From Methanobrevibacter gottschalkii DSM 11977 (GTDB lineage Archaea; Methanobacteriota; Methanobacteria; Methanobacteriales; Methanobacteriaceae), in assembly GCF_003814835.1 (NCBI RefSeq), contig NZ_RKRG01000003.1, forward strand, positions 124,001 through 188,000: a stretch of DNA of 64,000 nucleotides, written 5' to 3'. The translations under genes were made by a program, and so were the position numbers. Each line of letters opens with the position of its first letter. Position 1 is the first letter of the stretch. The notes below the pieces were generated by a model. The model searched no databases. It was given only the letters and a program-made list of their open reading frames with translations, and was not told the DNA's origin. Below are positions 47,201-55,276 of the stretch, in pieces.

Positions 47201-49971
47201 TCAATGGTTTTGTAAGGATTTTCATATGAACCATTTCCATTTTCATCATCTCCTCTACTATCAGAAACATATGAAGTAATATTTTCTTTTAATGGATTAA
47301 GAATTACATTAACAACAGCACTATTATAAATGGTGGTGTTTGATTCATAGTTATATGAACCACTTAAAGTATAATTGCCGTTTTTTGTAAATCCTAAATA
47401 ATTTAATTTAGCTACACCATTAATAACTTCTGCAACTCCCATATATGAGCCATTTAAATCAAATTCAATCATTCCACCACCAATAACAGCTCCACTAACA
47501 TGACTAATATTTGCAATCACAATATCTTGTAAATTATGTGTAATTAAGCTATTAAAAGTTACTGTAATGTTGTCTAATTGTCCGTTTTCATAACCGATAT
47601 TGGCCTTTTCAATAAATATGTCTTTACCATTATTTGCACTATTATTTTCAAAAAATACATTTTCAAGAATGCATTTCGGAACTTGACTGCCGGTATAATG
47701 AGGTAAGATAATAATAGCTCCGCCATTATTTAAAGCAGTATTATTAATAAATTTTGCACCTTTAATTCTTCCGGTCTTAATAGCTAACCCGGATCCATCG
47801 GTTTTTACATAATTATTTTTAAAAGTAATATTTTCAATTATTATTTCAACGTTATTTCCATTAATATCATAATATGCTATATAACTGGACACATTGTTTC
47901 CTATGAAAGTTTCGTTTACAGATATTAATTTATTAGAATAACTTTGAAAAATATACTTCGAATTTTCACTAATAACAGTATTATTAATGTAATCGTTATT
48001 TATTAATACACTATTTCCAGAGATACTAACAATAGAAGAACCATGTCGTCCGTTAACGGTATTGTTGATTATAGTAGTGTTTTCAATATGTATTATATTA
48101 TTTCCAAGAGAACCTATCCGTAAAAGGCAATTATTTTTAGTATTGTTACAATTTTTAAATTTGGAATTGTAAATTTCTGCATTGTATATGTATATTCCAC
48201 CACTGTTAGTGTAAGTTAGATTATTAAAAATTATTTTAGATGTATCACTATATTCTCCATTTAAAGAATCAGCATGTTCAATAACAGAATCATAGATTTT
48301 TAGAATATAAGCAGAAATGACATTTCCACTTGTATTTCTTAGGGTCAGGTTTGCTAATGTCACATTTAGATATTCACCAAAATTAAAAATCTTTTTTGTG
48401 TTTTCTGCATCAATTATGGTATTTCTATAAGATTCACCAAAAATAGTTAATTTACCAACATTAGAGTAAGATAAATCTTTATTGTCACTTCCAGTATAAA
48501 CTCCATCTTTCATGTGAATAGTTAAATCTATTGTATTTTCAAATCCATAATTTAATGCATGTTTAAGTGTTTTAAATGGATTATTTTCACTTCCATTACC
48601 AGTTGTATCATTACCATCATTTGATACCCATAATTCTAGGGGGTCATGATTAAAATCAACATGGAGTGTTGCATTTTTCACATTAACTTCAAATGGATTT
48701 TCATAATAGTAATAAGTTCCACTAAGTGTGTAATCACCATTATCTAATAATTTAATCACAGATATTGAAGCAGTACCATTATTGGATCTGCTGGACTTTA
48801 TTTTTTCATCATTAATAAAGAAATGAACTTCTCCATAAGTACTTACACTATTGTTTAAATCATCTGTTACTTCACAATATAATTTAAATTCAGTTCCATT
48901 AATTGTCGCATTTTTAAATTTGAGATATGCATTAAATTCAGTTAAAGAATAGATTAAAGCTTTTTTTGAAGTACAGTTTATAAATTGATTATTTTTAAGA
49001 TAGGTATTTGAAATATAAATTATGCCTCCATCGTTATTTCCAGTATAATTACAATTAATAAATGTATTATTAATTACTTTACGTTTACCATATCCATATT
49101 TTAATTCAAATGTTCCAGAATGATATACTCCAGTTATATTTTCAAATTTATTTCCAATAATATTTGCATTTGAATATTGGATTAAAAAAGAGGGTAAACT
49201 ATATAAATATGGTGTTGTTGAATTTATAAATGTAGAATTGATAATATCTATTATTGTTGATTCACTGCCTTCACAATAAAAATCTGCACATCCTTCATGT
49301 CCATAATTATTTTTAAATACTGAATTTGTAATTTTTATATCTTCTGTATTTTCTGCATAAATTGCTGCAGAACTAGTAGCATAATTATTATCAAAAATAC
49401 AATTATCTATGGTTAAATTTCCAGAAGTAGTCATAACTGAACCAATTTCAGATTTTCCATGTGTAAATGTAATATTTATTAAAGTTACAATAGAATCAGC
49501 ACTAATTGATGTGAAAATGGCTGATTCATCATTTCCATCGAGTATAGTTTGACCATTACCTGCTCCAATAATAGTTAAACTACTGTTATAATTCCTATGA
49601 GCTAAATTAATACTTAAATCCGTATTATTTTCACCACTAAATCTTCCAGCACTTAAATATACAACTGCATTATCAGAATCATTTACATTAGATATGGCTT
49701 TATTTAATGTAGCATATGGGCTGTTTTGACTGCCTGATCCTGAGTCATCTCCAGTGTAATTTACATAAATTGTTTTATTATAACTTGCTGAAGCAAGAAT
49801 ATTATTATCATTAAAAGAGTCTGCACTAAGTATTTCCTCATAATTTTCCGAAGAAAGATACTCTTCAGTGTTATTTGAATTATCATATGCACTAACTGCA
49901 TTTAATGATAAAATAGTCAATAAAACAATACCAACTAATATTATTTTATTTATTTTCAGAATTTTACTCAC
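44236..49971 (-). CDS. Giant adhesin-like protein: three beta-helix blocks plus Ig-like repeats (about 1911 aa)
   Basis: Signal peptide (KINKIILVGIVLLTILSL then NAVSA). Three beta-helix blocks start with IYVNYTGDDSGSGS (about 70), LWVSNDGNDTTGNGS (about 450) and SYVSDSRGDDENGNGS (about 905). Ig-like repeats follow from about 1385, ending in a Lys-rich domain (KNKKITFKFKGKTYTTKTN). No membrane helix. The annotated start is GTG 49971, but this GTG is part of AGGTGAG; a CTG at 49959, seven bases after that site, aligns with the TTG-AAA starts of the sister genes, so the true start may be CTG. Its C terminus is homologous to the convergent 37438 protein. Confidence 0.85.
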   Translation of the reverse strand: MSKILKINKIILVGIVLLTILSLNAVSAYDNSNNTEEYLSSENYEEILSADSFNDNNILASASYNKTIYVNYTGDDSGSGSQNSPYATLNKAISNVNDSDNAVVYLSAGRFSGENNTDLSINLAHRNYNSSLTIIGAGNGQTILDGNDESAIFTSISADSIVTLINITFTHGKSEIGSVMTTSGNLTIDNCIFDNNYATSSAAIYAENTEDIKITNSVFKNNYGHEGCADFYCEGSESTIIDIINSTFINSTTPYLYSLPSFLIQYSNANIIGNKFENITGVYHSGTFELKYGYGKRKVINNTFINCNYTGNNDGGIIYISNTYLKNNQFINCTSKKALIYSLTEFNAYLKFKNATINGTEFKLYCEVTDDLNNSVSTYGEVHFFINDEKIKSSRSNNGTASISVIKLLDNGDYTLSGTYYYYENPFEVNVKNATLHVDFNHDPLELWVSNDGNDTTGNGSENNPFKTLKHALNYGFENTIDLTIHMKDGVYTGSDNKDLSYSNVGKLTIFGESYRNTIIDAENTKKIFNFGEYLNVTLANLTLRNTSGNVISAYILKIYDSVIEHADSLNGEYSDTSKIIFNNLTYTNSGGIYIYNAEIYNSKFKNCNNTKNNCLLRIGSLGNNIIHIENTTIINNTVNGRHGSSIVSISGNSVLINNDYINNTVISENSKYIFQSYSNKLISVNETFIGNNVSSYIAYYDINGNNVEIIIENITFKNNYVKTDGSGLAIKTGRIKGAKFINNTALNNGGAIIILPHYTGSQVPKCILENVFFENNSANNGKDIFIEKANIGYENGQLDNITVTFNSLITHNLQDIVIANISHVSGAVIGGGMIEFDLNGSYMGVAEVINGVAKLNYLGFTKNGNYTLSGSYNYESNTTIYNSAVVNVILNPLKENITSYVSDSRGDDENGNGSYENPYKTIENALNEGYKQSKVIFIKVLEGNYTGKFNNNITIYDSLNITIIGEGIDKTIITGNNTKNNWFITVLHAGNGFLKLINMTISEINYNYKNMNSQKSAVVIEKGANVFIDSVKFTKNRGYNGGAINNQGTLNIINSIFYNNGDSSYGGSIYNKGITIIDNSSFIANHAKYCSDMFNEGILNIYNSNIQDSMRTNGWTGNTLVIGGLGNISIINSKIFRTGKMPLELIDPDDTYADNPAFTISIGTIGSITLINTTIDGHDAKYTGPNFYITNNAAISWSVSTNIKIHNSSFLNLNNILNNQMGNLIIKSSFIKNVSNLIMSTSNYNLTVINSYFADGTISTEKYDISNIYLNNNWWGSNSKPTYKVDNVDTTPETWLILTLNQSNKESLLKDIILSFKVTDGENITDYTGYLYPRPFTMSAINATLEYANGNIINHLINQINMAKNATSYYIEAKIDNQTVNLTSNITHNVTIIANDIEFDYGTKTITVNVLFDNLSADDEIITLKVNNKEYSTKINNGIAIFNIDTLVRGTYTLNYSINATELHDNVINSSTLIVNGIDPNINASSKAVLVGNNVTVTITIPSDLTGTINVILNNKTYVAEIHDNKAIAIIPNLAQGNYLANVIYSGDEKYLAKNTTLNIKVLEINISAPNVEKYYKGSEKLRVIVIDSEGNAIVGQSVQIKLNNVNYTEITNQEGIVSVNLDLNVGKYSATILVNDKKINTEITIKSTIQGFNMIRGYNSGLDYQATLLNDDGTPLDNTLVKLKIGNSIYEVRSNANGVVKLNKKLAIGTYTVLITNPSNFETQTATLKIVSRINNNKNIIGDYLSGFSYKVRIIGDNGKSVGAREIVKFKINKKTYNIKTDKNGYASLKITLTPKTYQITATYKGQSVKNKITVKQILKTAKKINIRKSAKKLTLKATLKKSNKKPLKNKKITFKFKGKTYTTKTNNKGIAKIIIKKNVIKKLKAGKKYTVKVTYVKDIITGSVKVKR

Positions 49972-50000
49972 CTTTTCAATTAATTAATTAATTAAAAAAC

Positions 50001-50040
50001 ATATTCAAGTTCAATTGAATATATGTCAATATATAATTGA
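50001..50040 (-). promoter_or_regulatory. Promoter and leader palindrome of the 44236 gene
   Basis: On the minus strand AATTATATATTGAC (about 50038-50025) is the TATA candidate. In the leader, ATATTCAA (50001-50008) and TTGAATAT (50015-50022) form a perfect inverted repeat with a 6-nt spacer, about 30 bases before the start, a likely operator. Confidence 0.5.
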
Positions 50041-50433
50041 AGGCATATTTAAAGGTTATTAAGAATTACATAATTTTTATTAACATTGATTATTTTAAAT
50101 TATAATGTGCGTTAGTTAAAATTTAATTTCATAACTTTAAATTAAAAACATGGAATTATCATTTTAAAATCAAAAAACATGAAAAAATAATACTAAAATT
50201 CAAAAATAACTAAATTGACTAAAAGGAAAATACACTGCCATTATTAAGTTTGTAGGTAACAGATACTGCATAACAGTCAGCAAAAAGTTTAAATAACAAC
50301 TTTACAAATAGCCATTCATATAAAAGAATTTCTCTAAACGAAATTCTATTTTGTTTTTTTTTAGGAATTTAATTCATGCTTTAATTAATCCTTTTTTTAT
50401 TAATATTCTTCAGTATTTGGTCTTGTTGGTAAT
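50041..50433. other. Gene-free stretch, probably decayed sequence
   Basis: The minus strand has an open frame of over 40 codons ending near 50219 (contains EWLFVKLLFKLFADCYAVSV) without a supportable start, perhaps a gene remnant. Otherwise I see nothing. Confidence 0.3.
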
Positions 50434-50460
50434 GTTATCATTGTATACAATGTTGATAAC
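50434..50460 (+). promoter_or_regulatory. Palindromic operator of the antitoxin relic
   Basis: Outer arms GTTATCA (50434-50440) and TGATAAC (50454-50460) enclose the palindrome TTGTATACAA (about 50441-50450). A TATA-like AACTATATATTC follows at once (50458-50469). This is typical of autoregulated toxin-antitoxin operons. Confidence 0.5.
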
Positions 50461-50505
50461 TATATATTCTTTCAATAATAAAAGTTACAAACACTGATGA
50501 AATGA

Positions 50506-50628
50506 AAACTAAAGTATAAAGGGTTAGTTTATTATCATGAAATATTAGAGGATATTGGGCATAAAAATGATTCTTTTAATGATATCGTCTCTAAAGTTAT
50601 GGAGAATATCAAGAAATTAATGGTTTAA
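50506..50628 (+). pseudogene. VapB-like antitoxin fragment
   Basis: The frame ending at TAA 50626-50628 reads YYHEILEDIGHKNDSFNDIV then SKVMENIKKLMV, matching the C-terminal half of small archaeal VapB-type antitoxins (DSFNDIVSKLxE). No in-frame start exists; the only ATG (50502) is in another frame and stops after five codons. No toxin gene follows before the aldo/keto reductase. A truncated relic. Confidence 0.5.
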
Positions 50629-50763
50629 TTAACAGATAAATGATTTGAAAAAGGAGAAGGAATTCATTTTTCATTTTTTTATTTAGAAATCTTCATTTAT
50701 TGGATTGTTTTAATTTAATGATTTTATAGATATGATCATAATAATGTTTTGAGGGAAATATTA

Positions 50764-51915
50764 ATGAAATACAGAAAGTTAGGAAATACTGGTGTTGAAG
50801 TATCTGAAATAGCTTTTGGTGCTGAATTTTTAGTAGAAAGGCCTTATAGGGATACTGAAGTTTTAATTAAAGCATGTGAGGAACACGGGATTAATTTTGT
50901 TGATTGCTGGATGAGTGAACCTGATGTACGTTCACATTTAGGTAAAGCTATTAAACCTAATCGTGAAAAATGGGTAATTCAAGGCCACATTGGAGCTACT
51001 TGGCAAAATAATCAATATGTAAGAACTCGTGAAATGGATAAGGTAATTCCTGCTTTTGAAGATTTTATGGAAAGATTTCAAATTGACACACTTGACTTTG
51101 GAATGATTCACTATGTTGATCAAATTGATGATTATAATGAAATAATTAATGGTCAATTCATTGAATATGTTCGTAAGTTAAAAGAAGAAGGAACAATCGC
51201 TCATATTGGATTAAGTACTCATAATCCTGATATTGGACTTTTAGCTGCTCAAAATCCTGAAATTGAATTATTAATGTTTTCTATTAATCCTGCATTTGAC
51301 ATGTTTGGTCCAATGGAGGATATTGAGGAATATAGGAAAGAGGATGCATATGGTGATGAAAAATTATCTTCTATTAACCCCCAAAGAGCAGAATTATATG
51401 AATCATGTGAGAAGAGTGGGACTGCTTTAACAGTAATGAAGGGTTTTGCCGGTGGAAATTTATTAAGTGCTGAAACATCACCATTTGGTGTTGTATTAAC
51501 TCCAGTTCAATGTATTCATTATGCTTTAGAGCAAAAAGGGGTTTCAAGTATTTTTGTTGGTGTGAAAACCGTTGATGAACTTTTAGAATCCTTAAAATAC
51601 TGTGAAGCAACAGAAAATGAAAAAGATTATGCAGAAATTTTAAGAACAGCTCCAAAACACTCGTTTGAGGGACAATGCACCTATTGTGGGCATTGCACTC
51701 CATGCACCTCGGAAATAGATATATCAATGGTAATAAAATTATTTGACCTTGCAAAAAATCATGATGAGGTTCCGGCAAGTATTAGGGAACATTATAATAA
51801 TTTAAAATATGATGCAACAGATTGCAGTGCATGCGGGGACTGTGAAGAAAGATGTCCATTTGATGTAGCTATTGTGGATGTGATGGAAAACATTCAATGC
51901 TTATTCTCTCAATGA
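50764..51915 (+). CDS. Aldo/keto reductase with C-terminal Fe-S domain
   Basis: A 383-residue redox enzyme. The N-terminal AKR barrel begins MKYRKLGNTGVEVSEIAFGA; the C-terminal part has a cluster of cysteines, CTYCGHCTPC and CSACGDCEERCPF, fitting 4Fe-4S binding as in COG1453-type reductases. Usual catalytic residues are partly replaced (NFVDCW in place of NYFDTA), as often seen in this branch. The substrate is unknown; ferredoxin-linked reduction is inferred. ATG 50764 follows GAGGGAAATATT. Confidence 0.88.
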   Translation: MKYRKLGNTGVEVSEIAFGAEFLVERPYRDTEVLIKACEEHGINFVDCWMSEPDVRSHLGKAIKPNREKWVIQGHIGATWQNNQYVRTREMDKVIPAFEDFMERFQIDTLDFGMIHYVDQIDDYNEIINGQFIEYVRKLKEEGTIAHIGLSTHNPDIGLLAAQNPEIELLMFSINPAFDMFGPMEDIEEYRKEDAYGDEKLSSINPQRAELYESCEKSGTALTVMKGFAGGNLLSAETSPFGVVLTPVQCIHYALEQKGVSSIFVGVKTVDELLESLKYCEATENEKDYAEILRTAPKHSFEGQCTYCGHCTPCTSEIDISMVIKLFDLAKNHDEVPASIREHYNNLKYDATDCSACGDCEERCPFDVAIVDVMENIQCLFSQ

Positions 51916-52066
51916 GGTAAACTTGTCCACAATCATTGAATTAGGGAGTTATTCAACCATTTTAATAATCGGTTATAAAGTAAAAATGGAATATTAATGT
52001 TAAAGTAGGTATGAAAATTTCAAGAATCCTGATTGATTAAAAAAATAGGAAAATTAGGAAACAATA

Positions 52067-52200
52067 TTATTTCCCAATCATGCCTTTAAAACTGTTGATA
52101 TCAGCCATGATTCTCTTCAGTTCACTTTTAAGTTCGTTTTTATCATTTTCAATCTTGACGAACTCTGGTGATTTGACATGAAGCTTTTTGACTTCAGTAT
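52067..52200 (-). pseudogene. Orphan copy of an integrase C-terminal tail
   Basis: Encodes INTEVKKLHVKSPEFVKI followed by a short coiled coil ending GMIGK. The same tail occurs at the 3' end of the integrase pseudogene (53826-53957) in the same orientation, clearly similar at the DNA level with a shared stretch of about 20 bases. There is no recombinase body upstream: the frame extends to an ATG at 52258 only through the operator region. Best read as a duplicated gene end bounding the ATPase cassette. Confidence 0.6.
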
Positions 52201-52236
52201 TTATTTTTTCGGAAGTTGATATTATAAACATATGCT

Positions 52237-52293
52237 GGTCAGTTATTTGACCACACATTTATATATAATGTGGTCAAATATTTAACCAAATAG
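52237..52293 (+). promoter_or_regulatory. Twin-operator promoter of the ATPase gene
   Basis: GGTCAGTTATTTGACC (52237-52252) and GGTCAAATATTTAACC (52272-52287) are near-perfect 16-bp palindromes of the same type, centres 35 bp apart, on either side of the TATA sequence ATTTATATATAAT (52257-52269). The second lies between TATA and the expected start, the usual place for an archaeal repressor. Confidence 0.6.
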
Positions 52294-52325
52294 ATTAAAT
52301 ATTTTTTTTCATGGTGTGATATTAA

Positions 52326-53777
52326 ATGTATGAAAAAGAAGAAATTATCAGCGATTACATTAAAGAGGAATTATCCGATGTACCTAATATTTTAGATAAT
52401 GAATTAACATTGGATGGCAGAAGTTTTGAACATAGAAAAGAGTTTGAATTTATTAAACATCATATTGATGAGTTTTTAGAAAAAACAACCAATAACCGTT
52501 ATTTCGCACTTCCCGGCTTAAGAGGTGTCGGGAAAACAACACTACTATACCAAACCTATGAGTACCTGTTTAAATCCAAAAACATCAACCCAAATCAAAT
52601 ACTGTTCATTTCATGCGAAAACCTAAATGACATAGTGGATTTTAAAATCATAGATGTTGTAAAACAGTTTTTAGAAACCTACCACAACACCACCCTAAGA
52701 AGACTGGACAAAAAGATATTCCTGCTCATCGACGAATCACAACATGACAAAAAATGGGCATTGTCCGGAAAGAGGATATATGACAAAACCAAAAATATAT
52801 TCATGATTTTCACAGGTTCATCAGCATTGAATCTTGAATACGATGCAGATTCAGCAAGAAGACTGCTCAAAGAAAACATCACTCCACTAAACTACAATCA
52901 GCACCTGAAACTAAAATACAACTACAATGCCGCCAACGTTTCAGCATCCCTCAAAAAATTAATTTTCGAAGGAGACATAACCGATGCAGTCAGCTGCGAA
53001 CAACAGATAAATCAGGATTTAATCAACATCAATGGCTATTCAACAACCGACTGGAATGAATTTTTAAAATATGGAGGATTTCCAACATCACTCTTTGAAA
53101 ACAACCCCCATATAATCTGCAAAAACATAACTGGAATGATAAATAAAGTAATATCACATGATATGGGAACAATATCCTCAATAACCTCAACCAGCCAAAC
53201 ACATGCCAACCGCTTACTGAGATTTCTGGCACTCCAAAAGCCAGGAGACATTTCACAGGAAAAAATGGGAACATACCTTGGAACCTCAAAGGGCAATGTT
53301 AGAAACATTCTAGACATTCTTGAAAAAACCCAACTCATATTTCACTGCGAACCCCATATCGCATCACCTAAAAGATCCATCAAGTCATGGGAGTATTTTT
53401 TTGCAACATCAAGCATAAAACATATCCTGACATCATCAATAGGCAATCTTAATTCAAATAAAAATGCATATCTTGGAGTTCTTTTGGAAAATCTTGTTGC
53501 ATCAACATTATTCTATCTGAGCAATGAAGAAGGAAACTATTTCACATTATACTATGATCCTGAAGACAGAGTCAATGTCGATTTTGTAATTCAGGGCGAG
53601 TTCCAAAAGGCAATACCTATTGAAGTGAGCATGGGCAAAAAGAAGAAAAGGCAAATAGCGACTGCAATTGAGCGTTACAATGCGGATTATGGAATAATAA
53701 TTTCAAATACAACTAAAACAATAGCGAAAAAAGATAATATTATTTATCTGCCTCCAAAAACATTCTCATTTTTATAA
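52326..53777 (+). CDS. AAA-family ATPase with DUF4143-like C terminus
   Basis: A 483-residue protein with Walker A GLRGVGKTTLL (about 65-75), Walker B KIFLLIDESQH (about 128-138) and sensor-type FTGSSALNL, a winged-helix segment (about 295-340: SQEKMGTYLGTSKGNVRNIL) and a restriction-nuclease-like C-terminal region (VDFVIQGEFQKAIPIEVSMG). This is the AAA_14/DUF4143 layout, common in archaea and mobile regions, function not established. ATG 52326 follows GGTGTGAT. Codon choice is richer in C-ending codons than neighbours, suggesting transfer. It sits between two integrase-tail copies. Confidence 0.85.
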   Translation: MYEKEEIISDYIKEELSDVPNILDNELTLDGRSFEHRKEFEFIKHHIDEFLEKTTNNRYFALPGLRGVGKTTLLYQTYEYLFKSKNINPNQILFISCENLNDIVDFKIIDVVKQFLETYHNTTLRRLDKKIFLLIDESQHDKKWALSGKRIYDKTKNIFMIFTGSSALNLEYDADSARRLLKENITPLNYNQHLKLKYNYNAANVSASLKKLIFEGDITDAVSCEQQINQDLININGYSTTDWNEFLKYGGFPTSLFENNPHIICKNITGMINKVISHDMGTISSITSTSQTHANRLLRFLALQKPGDISQEKMGTYLGTSKGNVRNILDILEKTQLIFHCEPHIASPKRSIKSWEYFFATSSIKHILTSSIGNLNSNKNAYLGVLLENLVASTLFYLSNEEGNYFTLYYDPEDRVNVDFVIQGEFQKAIPIEVSMGKKKKRQIATAIERYNADYGIIISNTTKTIAKKDNIIYLPPKTFSFL

Positions 53778-53825
53778 AAAAATGAGCACAATATATGTTT
53801 TTAAATAGGAGATTGGGAAAAGTAC

Positions 53826-54929
53826 TTATTTCCCAATCATGCCTTTAAGACTTCCAATATCAGCCCGTAGCCTGTCCAATTCACTTTTAAGTTCGTTTTT
53901 CTCGTTTTAAATTTTAACGAATTCAGGTGATTTGACATGGGGCTTTTTGACTTCAGTGCTGATGGTAATGGCCGGCAAATGTTCAATATACTCATATTTC
54001 AAATCTTCAGTGTTTATCATGAAATATACCTTATTAGTCCTGCTTTTGGATTTGCCCTGCAAATTATTGACATCATCCAAGCTCATGTCGTCATTGTACA
54101 GTGATGATGTATGGAATTTCCTAAGTATATGGCTTCTGAAACGGTTGTAATTGCCGACTTTTCCAAGTCCCAAATCATCATTGATTTTTTGAAAATTAAT
54201 TGAAAAATAACCCACAACCATTTTAAAAAGCTTTGACTCGTTGGTAACATTATCGGTACGGGATAAGATGTGGGTATTGATGGTCTTGACAGCTTCGGGA
54301 CTGCAGTAGGTCGTATAGTGCTTGTTGGTCTTTTTTCGGCGAATATTGAATGTGGGGACTATGTGTCGTTATCCTCAATCAAATCGATTATCTCAAAGGT
54401 ATCCATATTCTTGTTTGGAATATACTTGGACAGGGCATCTATGTAGTCCTGTATTTCAGGCTCAAGGTTTCTGCTTTTGCACAGCCGCTAGAGCAGATAA
54501 AAAGTATCGCCGCCTTCATCACAGGCGTTGCAATATTAACCACCTCACGGATTATCTCCTTGTCCGGCAGATCGCTGTAATGGATTGGTTGCATTTTCTG
54601 TATTGATTATTGGTTGATTTTCAGCAGGGAATAGATTTCAATGTCATAGAACTTGTAGAACTTGATGACACACATCATAACAGACTTTGTTGTATTTAGG
54701 GCATAGTTGTTTAGATAATGTTGGTGGAATTCCAGCAGTCTGCTTTTGATTTTTCTGTGCTTCCATTTGATTTCCTTGTTTTCTTCATCTTCCGCTTCCT
54801 TAAAAACTCATGAAGCTCCATGCCAAAATACTGGCAATACTGCTTAAACACATATGCATAGGCCTTTTTGGTACCTTCAGAGTTGTTGTATATCATAAAT
54901 ATATTTTTTAATAGCTCATTTGTTTTCAT
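53826..54929 (-). pseudogene. Decayed tyrosine recombinase (integrase)
   Basis: Reading the minus strand from ATG 54929 (GAGGTGCGAAT before it): MKTNELLKNIFMIYNN, a SAM-like core-binding domain (GTKKAYAYVFKQYCQYFGME), then a frameshift near FLKEAEDEE, a stop after LLKINQ, a catalytic region SSGCAKAETLSL where Lys replaces the expected Arg, more frame changes, HILRKFH (HxxR box), LQGKSKSRTNKVYF with the nucleophilic Tyr, and the tail KKPHVKSPEFVKI, where GAA has become TAA, then NEKNELKSEL to GMIGK. Several lesions; not functional as read. Confidence 0.75.
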
Positions 54930-55276
54930 ATTCGCACCTCTCATTTTCGGTTGTAAAAAAATTTCAAAGAGCAATAAAAAGTGATATTCACGATAAGTAT
55001 ACAATAATTTGAATCTGATATAATTAATGCATCATTCTATATGGATGGATAAAAAACAAATAATAAAAGAGTATAATTATATATATAGGTGATTTTGAAG
55101 TTTCAGCTTTTCTTATTGAAATTGGAAGGTTCGAAAGATTTTATAAATAAATTAAAACAGCGAACTTGAAAAAAACTTCTAAAAAAGAGGATAAATGAGA
55201 ATAAAAACGAAAAATTTATATGGATATTTTCAGATAAAATGTTTGATGAACAAAATTTTTATTTATAGGCGGTAGT
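54930..55276 (+). other. Gene-poor stretch with a transposase scrap
   Basis: Contains the fragment described at 55088-55150. 55151-55276 has an AT-rich promoter-like stretch (AAAATTTATATGG, about 55208-55220) for the following reductase and GGCGGTAGT before its ATG. Nothing else recognised. Confidence 0.4.
55088..55150 (+). pseudogene. IS110-like transposase fragment
   Basis: A 20-codon open stretch reads GDFEVSAFLIEIGRFERFYK and then a stop; it resembles the GVGxxxAxxILAEIGDxxRF region of IS110/IS1111 transposases. Too short for certainty; no flanking repeats seen. Confidence 0.35.

Noticed and set aside
24797-49971. CRISPR-like periodic repeats
   Set aside because: The repeats are coding, variable in length and sequence, and lack regular spacers; they are beta-helix and Ig-like protein repeats.
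54322-54606. Two overlapping plus-strand frames of 76-94 codons
   Set aside because: They lie antisense to the integrase pseudogene and match nothing recognisable.
50434-55276. Complete prophage or integrated virus
   Set aside because: Only a dead integrase, an ATPase and relics are present; no capsid, terminase or portal genes.
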